Assembly: GCA_020344415.1 (NCBI GenBank)
Contig: CP070825.1
Location: forward strand, 3,971,631 to 4,024,022
DNA: 52,392 nt
Direction of reading: 5' to 3'
From: Candidatus Aminicenantota bacterium
GTDB taxonomy: Bacteria; Acidobacteriota; Aminicenantia; Aminicenantales; Aminicenantaceae
Shown here: piece after piece, positions 16,854 to 25,704 of the stretch
Layout: each line of letters opens with the position of its first letter
Numbering within the stretch: position 1 is the first letter of the stretch
Position numbers and translations under genes: made by a program
Notes under the pieces: model-generated
Database searches by the model: none
What the model saw: only the letters and a program-made list of their open reading frames with translations
What the model was told of the DNA's origin: nothing

Positions 16854-17171
16854 TTATTTCTTTGCTTTTATATTGCCCACAGTGATAAGGTCTTTTATCT
16901 GCTTGAACACTTTCTCCCCGACCCCTCTCACTTTCATGATCTCCTCTATCTTCTTAAATTTCCCGTTTTTCAGCCTGAAGTCGATAATCCTCTGAGCCAC
17001 TTTAACTCCGATTCTAGGCAGCTCCTGTAACTCTTCCAAAGACGCTGTGTTGATATTAATCTTTTTCTCTTTGGCTTTCGAATTAGCCTGAGCCAGAACT
17101 GGAAGAGCAGTAGAAAACACAAAACAGAGAAGAACACTTAATACAAAACCCTTCATAACTAATTTTTTCAT
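16854..17171 (-). CDS. ComEA-like helix-hairpin-helix DNA-binding protein
   Basis: This 105-residue exported protein has a signal peptide over residues 1-28, then two helix-hairpin-helix motifs in ININTASLEELQELPRIGVK and KVRGVGEKVFKQIKDL. ComEA-type proteins bind incoming double-stranded DNA in the periplasm during transformation. AAAGGAGG lies before the ATG. It is near dprA, another competence gene, but in a separate transcription unit. Small HhH proteins of this type are also found without competence, so uptake function is not proven. Confidence 0.85.
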   Translation of the reverse strand: MKKLVMKGFVLSVLLCFVFSTALPVLAQANSKAKEKKININTASLEELQELPRIGVKVAQRIIDFRLKNGKFKKIEEIMKVRGVGEKVFKQIKDLITVGNIKAKK

Positions 17172-17327
17172 GATAAACCTCCTTTCATCTTTTTTCTATG
17201 CAACATCGAGGCCATCATTGACAATAATTATTTCCTTCATTATCAGCTATTTAAATATTAATCATTATAAGGAAAGTAAACACCTGTTTACAAAAGAGAT
17301 ATTTCTGCGACAACAACCGTTTCCATC

Positions 17328-17460
17328 AGGGTCAGGTCTACACTTTTAACTTATTCCTTCATCTCATCTAAATACTGCACCTGAATCCTAAGCCAATCTT
17401 AAAATAATAAAGGTTTAAATATCTATAGGGGGAATAAGTTAAAAGTGTAGACCTGACCCT
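17328..17460. mobile_element. 133-bp element bounded by perfect 30-bp inverted repeats
   Basis: The arms at 17328-17357 and 17431-17460 are exact reverse complements over 30 bases, beginning AGGGTCAGGTCTACAC. The 73-bp centre is AT-rich and codes for nothing. The structure resembles a MITE or a REP-type bimotif mobilised in trans. The right arm ends at the stop codon of the xerC-like gene (17459-17461), and the hairpin may terminate that operon. Confidence 0.7.
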
Positions 17461-18343
17461 AACTGTGGGGATGGCTTTTTCGATAGACTTCCAGCAACTG
17501 CTTTAAATCGATGTGGGTATATTTTTGAGTCGTAGCCAGACTCTCATGCCCCAAAAGCTCTTGGATGACTCTCAAATCTGCTCCTCGGCTCAGAAGATGA
17601 GATGCAAAAGAATGACGGAGTGAGTGAGGACTGATCTTTCGTCTTGAAGCTGTCAGGCGTATATATTTATCCACAGTCCTCTCTACAGAGCGAGAAGTGA
17701 GTCTTTCCCCCCGATAGTTCAAAAACAATGCCTGTTCATCAATTTTGCCTTTGTTGATTAAAGACCGTGCTTGAATATAACGTGTCAGGCTGTCTGCTGC
17801 CTTTCTTCCAAAAGGCAGAAGCCTTTCCTTTTTGCCTTTGCCTTTTACCCGAATCAGCCTATCTTCAAAATTTATGTCATCGAGATTCATACCAACAAGC
17901 TCACTGACCCGCACTCCTGAAGCATACAGAAGCTCTAAGGCAGCCTTATCCCTCAAATCAAGAGGCTGGTCTGACAGGGGCAGATCCAAAAAAACTGCCA
18001 TCTCCTCCTCGGATAAAAAGGAAGGCACCGGCCTCTCTTGCTTTGGGGTAGCTACAACTTTGGCAGGATTGTCATCCAGCCACTTCTTCTTCACGCAAAA
18101 CTGAAGGAAAGAGCGGATAGCTGCCAGTTTCCTAGCAGTCGTTGATTTTATATTACCTCTCTCGTGAAGCCTGGCTAAAAAACCACGCAGAACAATGTTG
18201 TCAATCATGGTCAACTTGATTTTACCTTCTTCGAGATAGTCGGCAAATTGATTGAGATCTCTGTTGTAGCTGATAATCGTATGGGGAGATGCATTCTTCT
18301 CATGCTTGAGATAGGTCATAAACTGGCTTATTTCTTTTTTCAT
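17459..18343 (-). CDS. xerC: Tyrosine recombinase XerC/XerD
   Basis: This 294-residue recombinase has a core-binding SAM-like N-terminus (residues 1-88) and a catalytic domain with Arg145 (ASGVRVSEL), Lys near 169 (VKGKGKKERLLP), His240/Arg243 (HSLRHSF), His266 (GHESL) and nucleophile Tyr275 (TQKYTHI). Xer proteins resolve chromosome dimers at dif. Being downstream of topA and dprA, as in the dprA-topA-xerC order of other bacteria, favours XerC over XerD, but sequence alone does not decide this. A run of family B and C repeats separates it from topA. Confidence 0.9.
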   Translation of the reverse strand: MKKEISQFMTYLKHEKNASPHTIISYNRDLNQFADYLEEGKIKLTMIDNIVLRGFLARLHERGNIKSTTARKLAAIRSFLQFCVKKKWLDDNPAKVVATPKQERPVPSFLSEEEMAVFLDLPLSDQPLDLRDKAALELLYASGVRVSELVGMNLDDINFEDRLIRVKGKGKKERLLPFGRKAADSLTRYIQARSLINKGKIDEQALFLNYRGERLTSRSVERTVDKYIRLTASRRKISPHSLRHSFASHLLSRGADLRVIQELLGHESLATTQKYTHIDLKQLLEVYRKSHPHS

Positions 18344-18353
18344 CTGTTAAGGT

Positions 18354-18493
18354 GGGCTTGATAAATCAAGCCCTTACACGCTGAGATTGCCGTGCTCCTT
18401 TCAGTCGCTCGCAATGACAAAAAGGCGGGTTTGATGAAACAAACCTCTACATTTCTATCTTCGAGCGGTAGCCTTTATGAATCAAGCCTCTAC
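18354..18493. repeat. Repeat block between topA and xerC: families B-C-B-B
   Basis: GGGCTTGATAAATCAAGCCC (18354-18373) is a perfect palindrome. It is followed by a family C copy (about 18383-18418, GATTGCCGTGCTCC...CGCTCGCAATGACA), GGGTTTGATGAAACAAACC (18427) and a degenerate TTTATGAATCAAGCC copy (about 18474). The last ends in CTAC, which supplies the topA stop codon on the minus strand. Confidence 0.7.
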
Positions 18494-20739
18494 AAATCAT
18501 CCTCGGAAGACGAGGGTTCTTTCTCCCAGATCTTCTTCTCTTCCAAAATCTTTTTATAGTTGCATTCCTCATTATGGCAGTGGAGATACGACTTCCCTTT
18601 GATGGCGTTATGCTTGAGGAGAAATTTCTGATCGCATTCAGGACAAGCCTGATTAACAGGCTCATCCCAGGTAGCAAAATCACACTTCGGAAACTCGCTG
18701 CAGCCAAAAAAGATCCTACCCTTCCTTGTCTTTCTCCTCACAATCGTTCCACCACAACCTTTAGGACAGGGAATGCCCGTGTCCTTTCTCTCTTTCTTGA
18801 TATATGTGCACTTGGGGTAATTCGAACAGGCAATAAAAGATCCGTATTTTCCCTGGCGTAAAACTAAACGAGAACTACATTGCGGGCATGTCTCATCCAG
18901 AGGTTTCGCCTCTTTCTTGACTATACTCTCCCTAAATTTACACTCGGGATAACCTGAACACGCTTTAAACCGCCCGAACCGACCCTCCTTGATGACAAGT
19001 TGGCGGCCACATTCAGGGCAGGGATCCTCCAAGGGAATGCCCTTCCCCTTCACTCCCTCCACTTTCATCGCTTGCTTTAAATCCTTATCCAGCAGTGAAT
19101 AGTATCCTCCGAGATAATCTACCCACTCCTGTTCTCCCTCACTGATACTGTCTAGTTCTTCTTCCAATCGGGCTGTAAACTTATATTCCATCAAGTCCGG
19201 AAAATTCTTGACCATGAAGTCCGACACAAAAATCCCAAGGTCTGTAGGGATGAATTTCCCTTTCTCCTTAACAACATAAACACGGCCCTGCAAAGTCGAA
19301 ATGATGGGAGCATAGGTGCTGGGCCGACCGATTCCCTTTGCCTCCAATTCTCTGACCAATGTTCCCTCTGTATAGCGGGGAGGTGGTTGTGTAAAATTCT
19401 GCTTGGATTCCAGTTCAAGAAGAGCAAGGGCTTCTCCGGGTTCTGCTTTGGGCAAAATATTCTCTTCTTTTTTCACGCTGGGAAAGAGGACCAGATAGCC
19501 ATCAAACTTTATGACTTCTCCCTTAGCCTTGAATTGATACTTTGAGGCTCTGATATCGAACTCTGTTTCTTCAACCAGAGCGGAGCTCATCTGCGATCCT
19601 ATGAACCTATTCCAGATTATGCGATAGAGGTTGTATTCTTCTTTTTTTAAGTAAGGCTTCACTTCTTCTGGGGGGAGAGAAAGTGTTGTCGGGCGAATGG
19701 CTTCATGGGCATCCTGAGCTTTTCTTTTGTTCTTGTAGATCCGCGGCTTGGGGGGGAGATATTCCTTGGAATAGCTTTTTTCAATGTATTTTCGGGCGCC
19801 AGAGACCGCCTCATTAGAAACACGGACAGAGTCTGTCCTCATATAGGTGATAAGACCTACCAATCCCCGGTCGCCTATTTCAAGCCCCTCATATAGCTTT
19901 TGAGCGACAGACATGGTTTTTTTCACCGGAAAGTGGAAAAGGCGAAAACTATCCTGCTGGAGAGTACTGGTAATATAGGGAGGACTGGGATTTCTCGTCT
20001 TTTCACGGACCTCGACTCCCTCTAGAACAAAAGGAAGCTTCTTGAGTTCGGCAACGATCTCTTCTGCGTTTTTGCCCTCTTGGATTTTCGCTTTCTTTCC
20101 CTCAATCTTCGCAAGATTTGCTTTAAACTGGGGAGGATTAGAGGCTTGGAGATGGGCTGCTATCGTCCAGTATTCCTCAGGGACAAAATCCTTTATTTCT
20201 CGCTCCCTCTCACAGATCAATCGCAGAGCTATCGACTGAACTCGCCCCGCACTCAGGCCTCTCCCAATCTTCTTCCAAAGGAGGGGACTGATGAGATAGC
20301 CAACCAGCCTATCTAAGATTCTTCTGGTCTGCTGGGCATTGATTTTATCCTGATCGATTTGCTCCAGATTCTCAAAAGCCTCCTCGATGGCGCCTTTCGT
20401 AATCTCATGAAGGAGAACCCGATAAATATTCTTATTAGAATCCTTGAGAAGTATGCTCAAATGCCCGCATATCGCTTCTCCTTCTCTATCAGGGTCAGCC
20501 GCAAGAAGAACAGCTTCACACTGTTTAGCAGAGTTCTGCAATTCGGTGACCGTTTTTTTCCTTTCAGGAATTATCTCATACTCAGGTTTGAAATTATGTT
20601 CGATGTCCACAGCCAATCTATCTCTAGGGAGATCCCTTATGTGTCCCATGGAGGCCTTGACCAAAAAACCAGGACCCAAATATCGATAGATTGTTTTTGC
20701 TTTAGCTGGAGATTCAACAATAACCAAGCGTTTCTGCAT
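18490..20739 (-). CDS. topA: DNA topoisomerase I (type IA)
   Basis: The protein is 749 residues when started at the ATG at 20739, which follows AGAGGAG and overlaps the dprA stop as TAATG. It relaxes negative supercoils. A Toprim domain at the start carries VIVESPAKAKTI and AADPDREGEAI. The active-site Tyr299 lies in GLITYMRTDS. GRGLSAGRVQS and GIGRPSTYAPI are also typical. The C-terminus carries four zinc-ribbon-like CxxC repeats (CPECGRQ..., CPQCSSR..., CPKGCGG..., CPECDQK...). The dprA-topA order is common in bacteria. Confidence 0.97.
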   Translation of the reverse strand: MQKRLVIVESPAKAKTIYRYLGPGFLVKASMGHIRDLPRDRLAVDIEHNFKPEYEIIPERKKTVTELQNSAKQCEAVLLAADPDREGEAICGHLSILLKDSNKNIYRVLLHEITKGAIEEAFENLEQIDQDKINAQQTRRILDRLVGYLISPLLWKKIGRGLSAGRVQSIALRLICEREREIKDFVPEEYWTIAAHLQASNPPQFKANLAKIEGKKAKIQEGKNAEEIVAELKKLPFVLEGVEVREKTRNPSPPYITSTLQQDSFRLFHFPVKKTMSVAQKLYEGLEIGDRGLVGLITYMRTDSVRVSNEAVSGARKYIEKSYSKEYLPPKPRIYKNKRKAQDAHEAIRPTTLSLPPEEVKPYLKKEEYNLYRIIWNRFIGSQMSSALVEETEFDIRASKYQFKAKGEVIKFDGYLVLFPSVKKEENILPKAEPGEALALLELESKQNFTQPPPRYTEGTLVRELEAKGIGRPSTYAPIISTLQGRVYVVKEKGKFIPTDLGIFVSDFMVKNFPDLMEYKFTARLEEELDSISEGEQEWVDYLGGYYSLLDKDLKQAMKVEGVKGKGIPLEDPCPECGRQLVIKEGRFGRFKACSGYPECKFRESIVKKEAKPLDETCPQCSSRLVLRQGKYGSFIACSNYPKCTYIKKERKDTGIPCPKGCGGTIVRRKTRKGRIFFGCSEFPKCDFATWDEPVNQACPECDQKFLLKHNAIKGKSYLHCHNEECNYKKILEEKKIWEKEPSSSEDDL

Positions 20740-21839
20740 TACCATCTCCTCTGAAAATGCTTACCCGGGCTCTGCAAAACCAACTCCTTGATCTCCAATC
20801 CCAGCAAAAGCGAAAGAACTTCTGAGACAGAAAGGTCACTTTGCTCAACGATCTCGTCAATATGGGTTAGGGAATCTGGGCTGAGAAGCTCAAATATCTT
20901 TCTTTCAGAAGAATTCAGAGAAGGAGATACCTCTTTGTTTCCATTCTTTTGAGAAAGGAGCTGCTCTTTCAGAGGCGAAGGGAGTTCTTCAACCACATCT
21001 TCCCAACATTCCACTGGCTTTGCGCCTGTTTTAATCAGCCAATTCGTTCCTTGACTGAGTTCAGATGTCACATTTCCTGGAACAGCCATGACCTCCCTGT
21101 TCTGTTCTAGCGCTAAGCGAGCTGAAATTAGAGAACCGCTTCTCTGGGCTGCTTCGACAACGACAATAGCGAGCGAGAGTCCGGCAATGATCCTGTTTCT
21201 TATCGGAAAATGAAAACTCAGAGGCGGAGAATTTCGTGGGAATTCTGACACTACAGCACCTTTCTCTGTGATTTTTTCAAACAATTTGCGATTTTCCTTT
21301 GGGTAGATATATTCTAATCCAGAACCTAACACAGCCACGGTCTTTCCACCTCTTATTGCCCCCCAATGGGCAATGGAATCAACTCCTCGAGCCATGCCGC
21401 TTACAATGATAATACCGCGAGAAGCTAAGTCGTGGGCTATCCTCTCTGCGACAGCCCTCCCGTAAGGGGAAGGTTTCCTTGCTCCGACAATCGATACGGC
21501 TGGCCCCTTCAAAGCCTCTACTTTTCCCGCGCAGTAGAGGACGAAGGGAGGGTCGAATATTTCTCTCAAATACTCAGGATAATCTTTATGCTCCAGCGTC
21601 AGTATAGAGAATTCTTTTTGTTTGAGCTTCTCAATTTCTCTTTGGGCTTGATCGAGAATCTTGGAGGAGGTCAAAGCCCGAGCTTCTTCGTCCCCCAGGC
21701 CTAACGCGATTAATTCTTCCCTCGGAGCTTTAAAAGCATCCGAAATTTGAGGGAAGTTGTCAACAATTTTTTTTGCTGCCCGTATATTTTCGGCTAAACC
21801 CAGATTTAAGGCTATCCAATATTTCAGATGATCTTCCAC
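20739..21839 (-). CDS. dprA: DNA-processing protein DprA/Smf
   Basis: GTG at 21839 is chosen because it places EDHLKYWIALNLGL at the N-terminus as in the family and avoids overlap with the preceding stop; the frame is open to 21875 (TTG). The protein is about 366 residues. The Rossmann-like core shows SIVGARKPSPYG, GIIIVSGMARGVDSIAH, TVAVLGSGLEYIYP, SEFPRNSPP, FPIRNRIIAGLS and the GSLISARLALEQNREVMAVPG region. A C-terminal winged-helix (DML1-like) domain follows. It loads RecA on incoming single-stranded DNA in transformation. It is coupled to topA. Confidence 0.93.
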   Translation of the reverse strand: MEDHLKYWIALNLGLAENIRAAKKIVDNFPQISDAFKAPREELIALGLGDEEARALTSSKILDQAQREIEKLKQKEFSILTLEHKDYPEYLREIFDPPFVLYCAGKVEALKGPAVSIVGARKPSPYGRAVAERIAHDLASRGIIIVSGMARGVDSIAHWGAIRGGKTVAVLGSGLEYIYPKENRKLFEKITEKGAVVSEFPRNSPPLSFHFPIRNRIIAGLSLAIVVVEAAQRSGSLISARLALEQNREVMAVPGNVTSELSQGTNWLIKTGAKPVECWEDVVEELPSPLKEQLLSQKNGNKEVSPSLNSSERKIFELLSPDSLTHIDEIVEQSDLSVSEVLSLLLGLEIKELVLQSPGKHFQRRW

Positions 21840-21844
21840 CTCGA

Positions 21845-22720
21845 TCAAGCACACCAAGAAGGAGGAAGGGCACAAATTGGAACATGGGAATAGGATATGA
21901 CCTTCTCGGTCGTGCTTCCTAAAAAGAACCTCTCCAGCTTACCCTGGACACATGTGGATATGACGATTAAATCAAAATTATGGGTTTCAGCATAATCCAC
22001 GATTCCTATCGAGGCATTGATTGCACGGTAGACTTCTTCTTTAACCTTAATATCTTCCTTTTCTCTCTTCTTTCTCTGTTTAAGTCTTTTCAGCACTAAC
22101 TTGAACATCTCATCCAGAACTTTAGGCGTAAATTCGTAGTCGTGAAGTTCGAGCACATGGAGCAGGGTGATGTCAGAGCCAAAGCCTTTGGCCAGCTTCC
22201 AGGCAAAATCCCTCTCTACTTCCTCCTGATCTTCAAAATCAGTGGGAACCAGAATCTTCTTGAATTGAGGCTTTCCACTCTTCTTCTTAGTCACAAGAAC
22301 AGGAACAGAGGAAGTTCGCAGCACTTGATTGGCAACACTCCCGATGAAAAGTTTCTCTATGGCTGACATCCCTCGTCTTCCGATCACGATCATATCTACC
22401 TTTTCCTCTTCAGCCGTCTCTATTATCTTTTTTGAAGCCGTCCCTTCTTTGACTATTATCTTTAAAGGCAATTTTTTTGCCTTCTTCAGAGTCTCAAGTT
22501 TAGCCTTTGCCTCTCTTTTTAAAAAGTCCACTCTCTTTGATAATTCTCCTCTGATAACATAAGTTGTGCTGTAAAGAGCGGACGAAAAATCGGGCACAAC
22601 ATGCAAAGCAATAAGCTGTGCTTTGAAGGTTTTTCGGAAAGCATCAGCATAAAGCAGGGCTTCCTGAGCTTCATCAGAAAAATCTGTTGTCCAAAGAATC
22701 TTTTTCAAAAAACCGGGCAT
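21845..22720 (-). CDS. Tandem universal stress protein
   Basis: The ATG at 22720 is chosen because AGAGGAG lies 7 nt upstream, giving 291 residues. Two Usp domains are present. The first (KKILWTTDFSDEAQEAL ... VIGRRGMSAIEKLFIGSVANQVL ... SVPVLVTKK) keeps the G-2x-G-9x-G(S/T) nucleotide motif. The second (KKILVPTDFEDQEEVERD ... VISTCVQGKLERFFLGSTTEKVI) is altered in the first glycine positions, so it may bind ATP weakly. It is the first gene of an operon with dprA, topA and xerC. Usp proteins are general stress factors, and the reason for linkage to DNA-processing genes is not evident. Confidence 0.88.
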   Translation of the reverse strand: MPGFLKKILWTTDFSDEAQEALLYADAFRKTFKAQLIALHVVPDFSSALYSTTYVIRGELSKRVDFLKREAKAKLETLKKAKKLPLKIIVKEGTASKKIIETAEEEKVDMIVIGRRGMSAIEKLFIGSVANQVLRTSSVPVLVTKKKSGKPQFKKILVPTDFEDQEEVERDFAWKLAKGFGSDITLLHVLELHDYEFTPKVLDEMFKLVLKRLKQRKKREKEDIKVKEEVYRAINASIGIVDYAETHNFDLIVISTCVQGKLERFFLGSTTEKVISYSHVPICALPPSWCA

Positions 22721-22792
22721 GTCACTCTCCTCTTTCAAGCTTTCATTCTCAAATGCACGAATATTTTAACAATAAAAAAGAAAAAGACAAAT

Positions 22793-22838
22793 AAAAAAAG
22801 GGGACAGTCCCCTTTTTTTAAAAAAGTTGCCTGTCCCC
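22793..22838. repeat. Family A palindrome plus variant copy beside the transposase gene
   Basis: GGGGACAGTCCCC (22800-22812) is flanked by A and T tracts. Directly after comes AAAAAAGTTGCCTGTCCCCC, the imperfect variant. The variant supplies the last codons and stop of the transposase ORF. Confidence 0.8.
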
Positions 22839-23519
22839 CTTCTTTTGTCTGTCCGCATCTGCCTCCTTTTTTGGTCTGCCTCGAGGCCTTATAGTATGCT
22901 GCAACCCTAATTGTACAATCATCTCTCTCTGCCATTCAGCATTTCCATAAGGAGATTGGCGGTTTACACTTTGATGGAGTTTCCCTAATTCTGTATATCT
23001 CAAAGGCTCATCTACGTATCTGGCCCAATCTGAAGGTAAATCAATAGGGGGGTTATCTACTATTCCATCTATCTCATCACAAATTCTCTCATTATGGCTT
23101 GACCACAACCAATCTCTTGCTGAAGAGACAAGGCCAGCTCTTATCGGATTCGCTTCAACATAGCGTAATACGGTTAATAAATGCTCGTCTCTTTGAATAA
23201 TGAAGTTCTTATAACGCCCTTGCCATATGTGTCCATTTGTTTGGTAATGATTATGATAACGACGGACATGACTCGTCATGAGCAGCTGTATCCAATTACT
23301 AAGATGATTGGCTCTATTAGGTTTTAGAACAATATGAAAATGATTAGGCATCAAGCAATATGCAAAAATATTTAAAGGGTAACGTTTTTTTGCTTCTTTC
23401 ATTATTCTAATAAAAACTACAAAATCTTGATCTTTATGGAAAACTTCTTGTTTTCCATTCCCTCTATTTAACACATGATAGATTGACCCTTCAGATAATC
23501 CTCTTGCGCCTCTAGGCAT
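22818..23519 (-). CDS. REP-associated tyrosine transposase (Y1/HUH family)
   Basis: This 233-residue single-strand DNA transposase of the RAYT/IS200-like Y1_Tnp group has the HUH motif HFH (60-62, in LMPNHFHIV) and catalytic Tyr120 in RYVEANPIRAGLV. GHIWQGRYKNF is typical of RAYTs. It is single-copy here and is not bounded by normal IS ends. Instead a family A palindrome lies on each side (22800 and 23606), in opposite central orientation. This is the layout expected if this enzyme spreads the repeats. Its last residues (KKGDRQLF) are translated from the repeat variant, so the native C-terminus may be slightly shorter. No ribosome site is evident. Confidence 0.93.
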   Translation of the reverse strand: MPRGARGLSEGSIYHVLNRGNGKQEVFHKDQDFVVFIRIMKEAKKRYPLNIFAYCLMPNHFHIVLKPNRANHLSNWIQLLMTSHVRRYHNHYQTNGHIWQGRYKNFIIQRDEHLLTVLRYVEANPIRAGLVSSARDWLWSSHNERICDEIDGIVDNPPIDLPSDWARYVDEPLRYTELGKLHQSVNRQSPYGNAEWQREMIVQLGLQHTIRPRGRPKKEADADRQKKGDRQLF

Positions 23520-23601
23520 ATAAACGAACCTATTTCTTTTTTACTAAGAAGGGACGAATCTTTGGGGCTAATTTTTTCACTTTGATGAAAAAATAAAGTA
23601 A

Positions 23602-23624
23602 AAAAGGGGACTGTCCCCTTTTTT
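23602..23624. repeat. Family A palindrome between transposase and nupC-like gene
   Basis: GGGGACTGTCCCC (23606-23618) lies within A and T tracts. It abuts the TAA stop of the transporter gene and could act as its terminator. Confidence 0.8.
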
Positions 23625-24933
23625 ATCCGCCGAGGAGAATCAACCCTTTGGTGCAAAAAACGCCTGCCACTGCTCCGGTCATAAGACATGCCAGCGTGGC
23701 AGCTAGAAGGGCTCTAAAACCCAATCGCGAAAGGTCTTTTAACCGCTCGGGCACTAACCCTCCTATTCCCCCAACAAAAATAGCAAGGGAAGCAATATGG
23801 GCAAACCCGCAGAGGGCATAGGAAGCTATGATCGCTGAACGAGGGTGCAAGAGCTCTCCTTCAGCCAAGAGTTGAGAAAGCCCCTGATAGGATACAAGCT
23901 CTGTAGCTACTGTCCTCTCTCCTAAAAGCTTGGAAATCTCAAAAACATCAGCAGAGGGAACTCCCAAAATTGCAGTAAAAGGATAAAAAATGTAGCCTAG
24001 AATAGTTTCGAATGTCCACTCTAGATTCAATCCAAACAAGCTGTTGAAATGTCCCCCGAACCAGCCGAAGATAGTATTGAAAAGAGCTAAAATCCCTAAG
24101 AAAGCAAGCAGCAGCGCAACGATCCCCCCAAGATATCGAAGGCCGCTATTGGCACCATTGATTATGGCCATGATGATATTGTCTTCACGCTCATAAAAAG
24201 GTTTGACATCCTTGCCCAGGGTTTTTGGCTTTTCTGTCTCAGGCATAATGAGTTTTGACATAACCACAGCAGCCGGAGCAGAGAGAAAAGACGCAGATAT
24301 GAGGTGACCGGCAATAGTGGGCAGTTGACCCTGAAGATATAATACATACAAGGCCAGCACCGTTGATGCTATGGTCCCCATTCCTGCCGAAAGAATAGTC
24401 ACAAGCTCAGATCTTGTCATTTCCCTCAAATGAGGTCTGACAACCAGGGCAGACTCAATACCGACAAAAATGTTGCTCGAAGCACAAAGCGATTCTGCTC
24501 CACTGATACGCATCAGTCGGGTGAAGATGTAGGAAAAACCTCTGATGAGCAAGGGCATCACCCTCAGGTAATAAAGAGCTCCGATGACAGCCGCAAAGAA
24601 CATTATGGTGGGCAGGGCCTGAAAGGCGAGGAAAAAGCCGAGAGATGTTTCTCCTTGTTCATTGATTGCCCCTGGAGCCAAGGCCAGGCGGCCGAAAAGA
24701 AATTTGTTCCCCTCTACCGCGCTCTCGAGAACGGCTAGCGCAACCTTGTTGACAAAGAGGAAAAATTTCGCTCCCACAGGCACCCAAAAAATGAAGATCG
24801 CGAAGAAAAGCTGCAAACTTATTCCCCATAAGACAACGCGCCAATTCACAACTTTCCTATTAGACGAACAGAGCCAGGCAAACCCTGCCAGGATAAAAAT
24901 CCCAAAAAAACTCACGAGATTATAGATATCCAT
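23623..24933 (-). CDS. Concentrative nucleoside transporter (NupC/CNT family)
   Basis: This 436-residue inner-membrane protein has about ten hydrophobic segments. CNT signatures are visible: the N-terminal GIFILAGFAWLCSSNRKVVNWRVV (split here by position, residues 11-34), AVIGALYYLRVMPLLIR, GAESLCASSNIFVGIES around 144-160, and the later NGANSGLRYLGGIVALL and PSADVFEISKLLGERTVATELVSY regions. Members take up nucleosides with Na+ or H+. AAAGGA lies upstream of the ATG. It stands alone; with the nearby hydrolases it suggests salvage of nucleosides from outside. Confidence 0.9.
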   Translation of the reverse strand: MDIYNLVSFFGIFILAGFAWLCSSNRKVVNWRVVLWGISLQLFFAIFIFWVPVGAKFFLFVNKVALAVLESAVEGNKFLFGRLALAPGAINEQGETSLGFFLAFQALPTIMFFAAVIGALYYLRVMPLLIRGFSYIFTRLMRISGAESLCASSNIFVGIESALVVRPHLREMTRSELVTILSAGMGTIASTVLALYVLYLQGQLPTIAGHLISASFLSAPAAVVMSKLIMPETEKPKTLGKDVKPFYEREDNIIMAIINGANSGLRYLGGIVALLLAFLGILALFNTIFGWFGGHFNSLFGLNLEWTFETILGYIFYPFTAILGVPSADVFEISKLLGERTVATELVSYQGLSQLLAEGELLHPRSAIIASYALCGFAHIASLAIFVGGIGGLVPERLKDLSRLGFRALLAATLACLMTGAVAGVFCTKGLILLGG

Positions 24934-25044
24934 GTTTACGATCCTTTAAGATTAATATTATTCATCTAAAAAACCAGGTCGTCCTAAACACTTTGATAGA
25001 CTAAGAAAGGCACGATAAACTTTTTCTTCAATTATCATTTTGTG

Positions 25045-25299
25045 CTATTTTGTACTCTTTTTGTCAACTTCAATCTCTACCAATTTATGGCGAGACTTCA
25101 TTCCTCTGACAATTTTAATCCTTGATAGAGGAAGATCAAAATGGGAGGCCAGTGTTTCGATGACTTCCTTGTTGGCTTCACCTCTTGCTGGAGGGGAAAG
25201 AACACGGACCTTGTACTCCCCTGGCTTGACCTCCTCTACAGAACGTTTTCGAGCACGAGGATGGACTTTTATGGTCAGAAAGATTTTTTCTCTTTCCAA
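25045..25299 (-). CDS. yggU: DUF167/YggU family protein
   Basis: This 84-residue protein of the DUF167 family contains the conserved PGEYKVRVLSPPARGEANKE segment. The start is TTG at 25299, preceded by GGAG at 7 nt. It lies 36 bp after the YggT-like gene, matching the widespread yggT-yggU gene pair. Function is not established; the small alpha/beta fold is known. Confidence 0.88.
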   Translation of the reverse strand: MEREKIFLTIKVHPRARKRSVEEVKPGEYKVRVLSPPARGEANKEVIETLASHFDLPLSRIKIVRGMKSRHKLVEIEVDKKSTK

Positions 25300-25335
25300 G
25301 CCAACGCTCCAAGCACTGACCTGCAGAAGTAAAAT

Positions 25336-25659
25336 TCAAAAAGATGATGTCTGTGACTTCAATAACTGTTGAGCATAGAGCAGGAGAGAATCTACCAAGA
25401 CTTGATCCACAAACCAAATCAGAAGAATGACAATGAAGGGCGAAATATCAATCCCACCTGTCTTGTAAGGAGAGATAATCCTGCGAAAGGGTCTTAAGGC
25501 AGGTTCGGTTAAATGATAAAGAATGACTGAAACTGTATATAAAGATGGAAGTCTAACCCAAGTAAGAATTGCTCGGAAAATAATAATCCAGATATAGATC
25601 ATCAAAACAACGTGGATGATTCGACCAAGGGCAATCAGGAAATTAGCTAAAAGAATCAT
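25336..25659 (-). CDS. yggT: YggT family membrane protein
   Basis: This 107-residue protein has two hydrophobic segments separated by the YggT signature region, here LYHLTEPALRPFRRIIS, followed by ISPFIVILLIWF. Family members are linked to osmotic tolerance or division-site membranes in some bacteria; the role here is open. It is paired with the DUF167 gene downstream. Confidence 0.88.
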   Translation of the reverse strand: MILLANFLIALGRIIHVVLMIYIWIIIFRAILTWVRLPSLYTVSVILYHLTEPALRPFRRIISPYKTGGIDISPFIVILLIWFVDQVLVDSLLLYAQQLLKSQTSSF

Positions 25660-25704
25660 ATCACTTTGACAGCAACCGGTTTATCCTAAATACAAATTGT
25701 GGTC

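Noticed and set aside
22735..22935. 66-aa ORF across the repeat next to the transposase
   Set aside because: It is formed mostly by A/T tracts and the repeat and overlaps the transposase 3' end.
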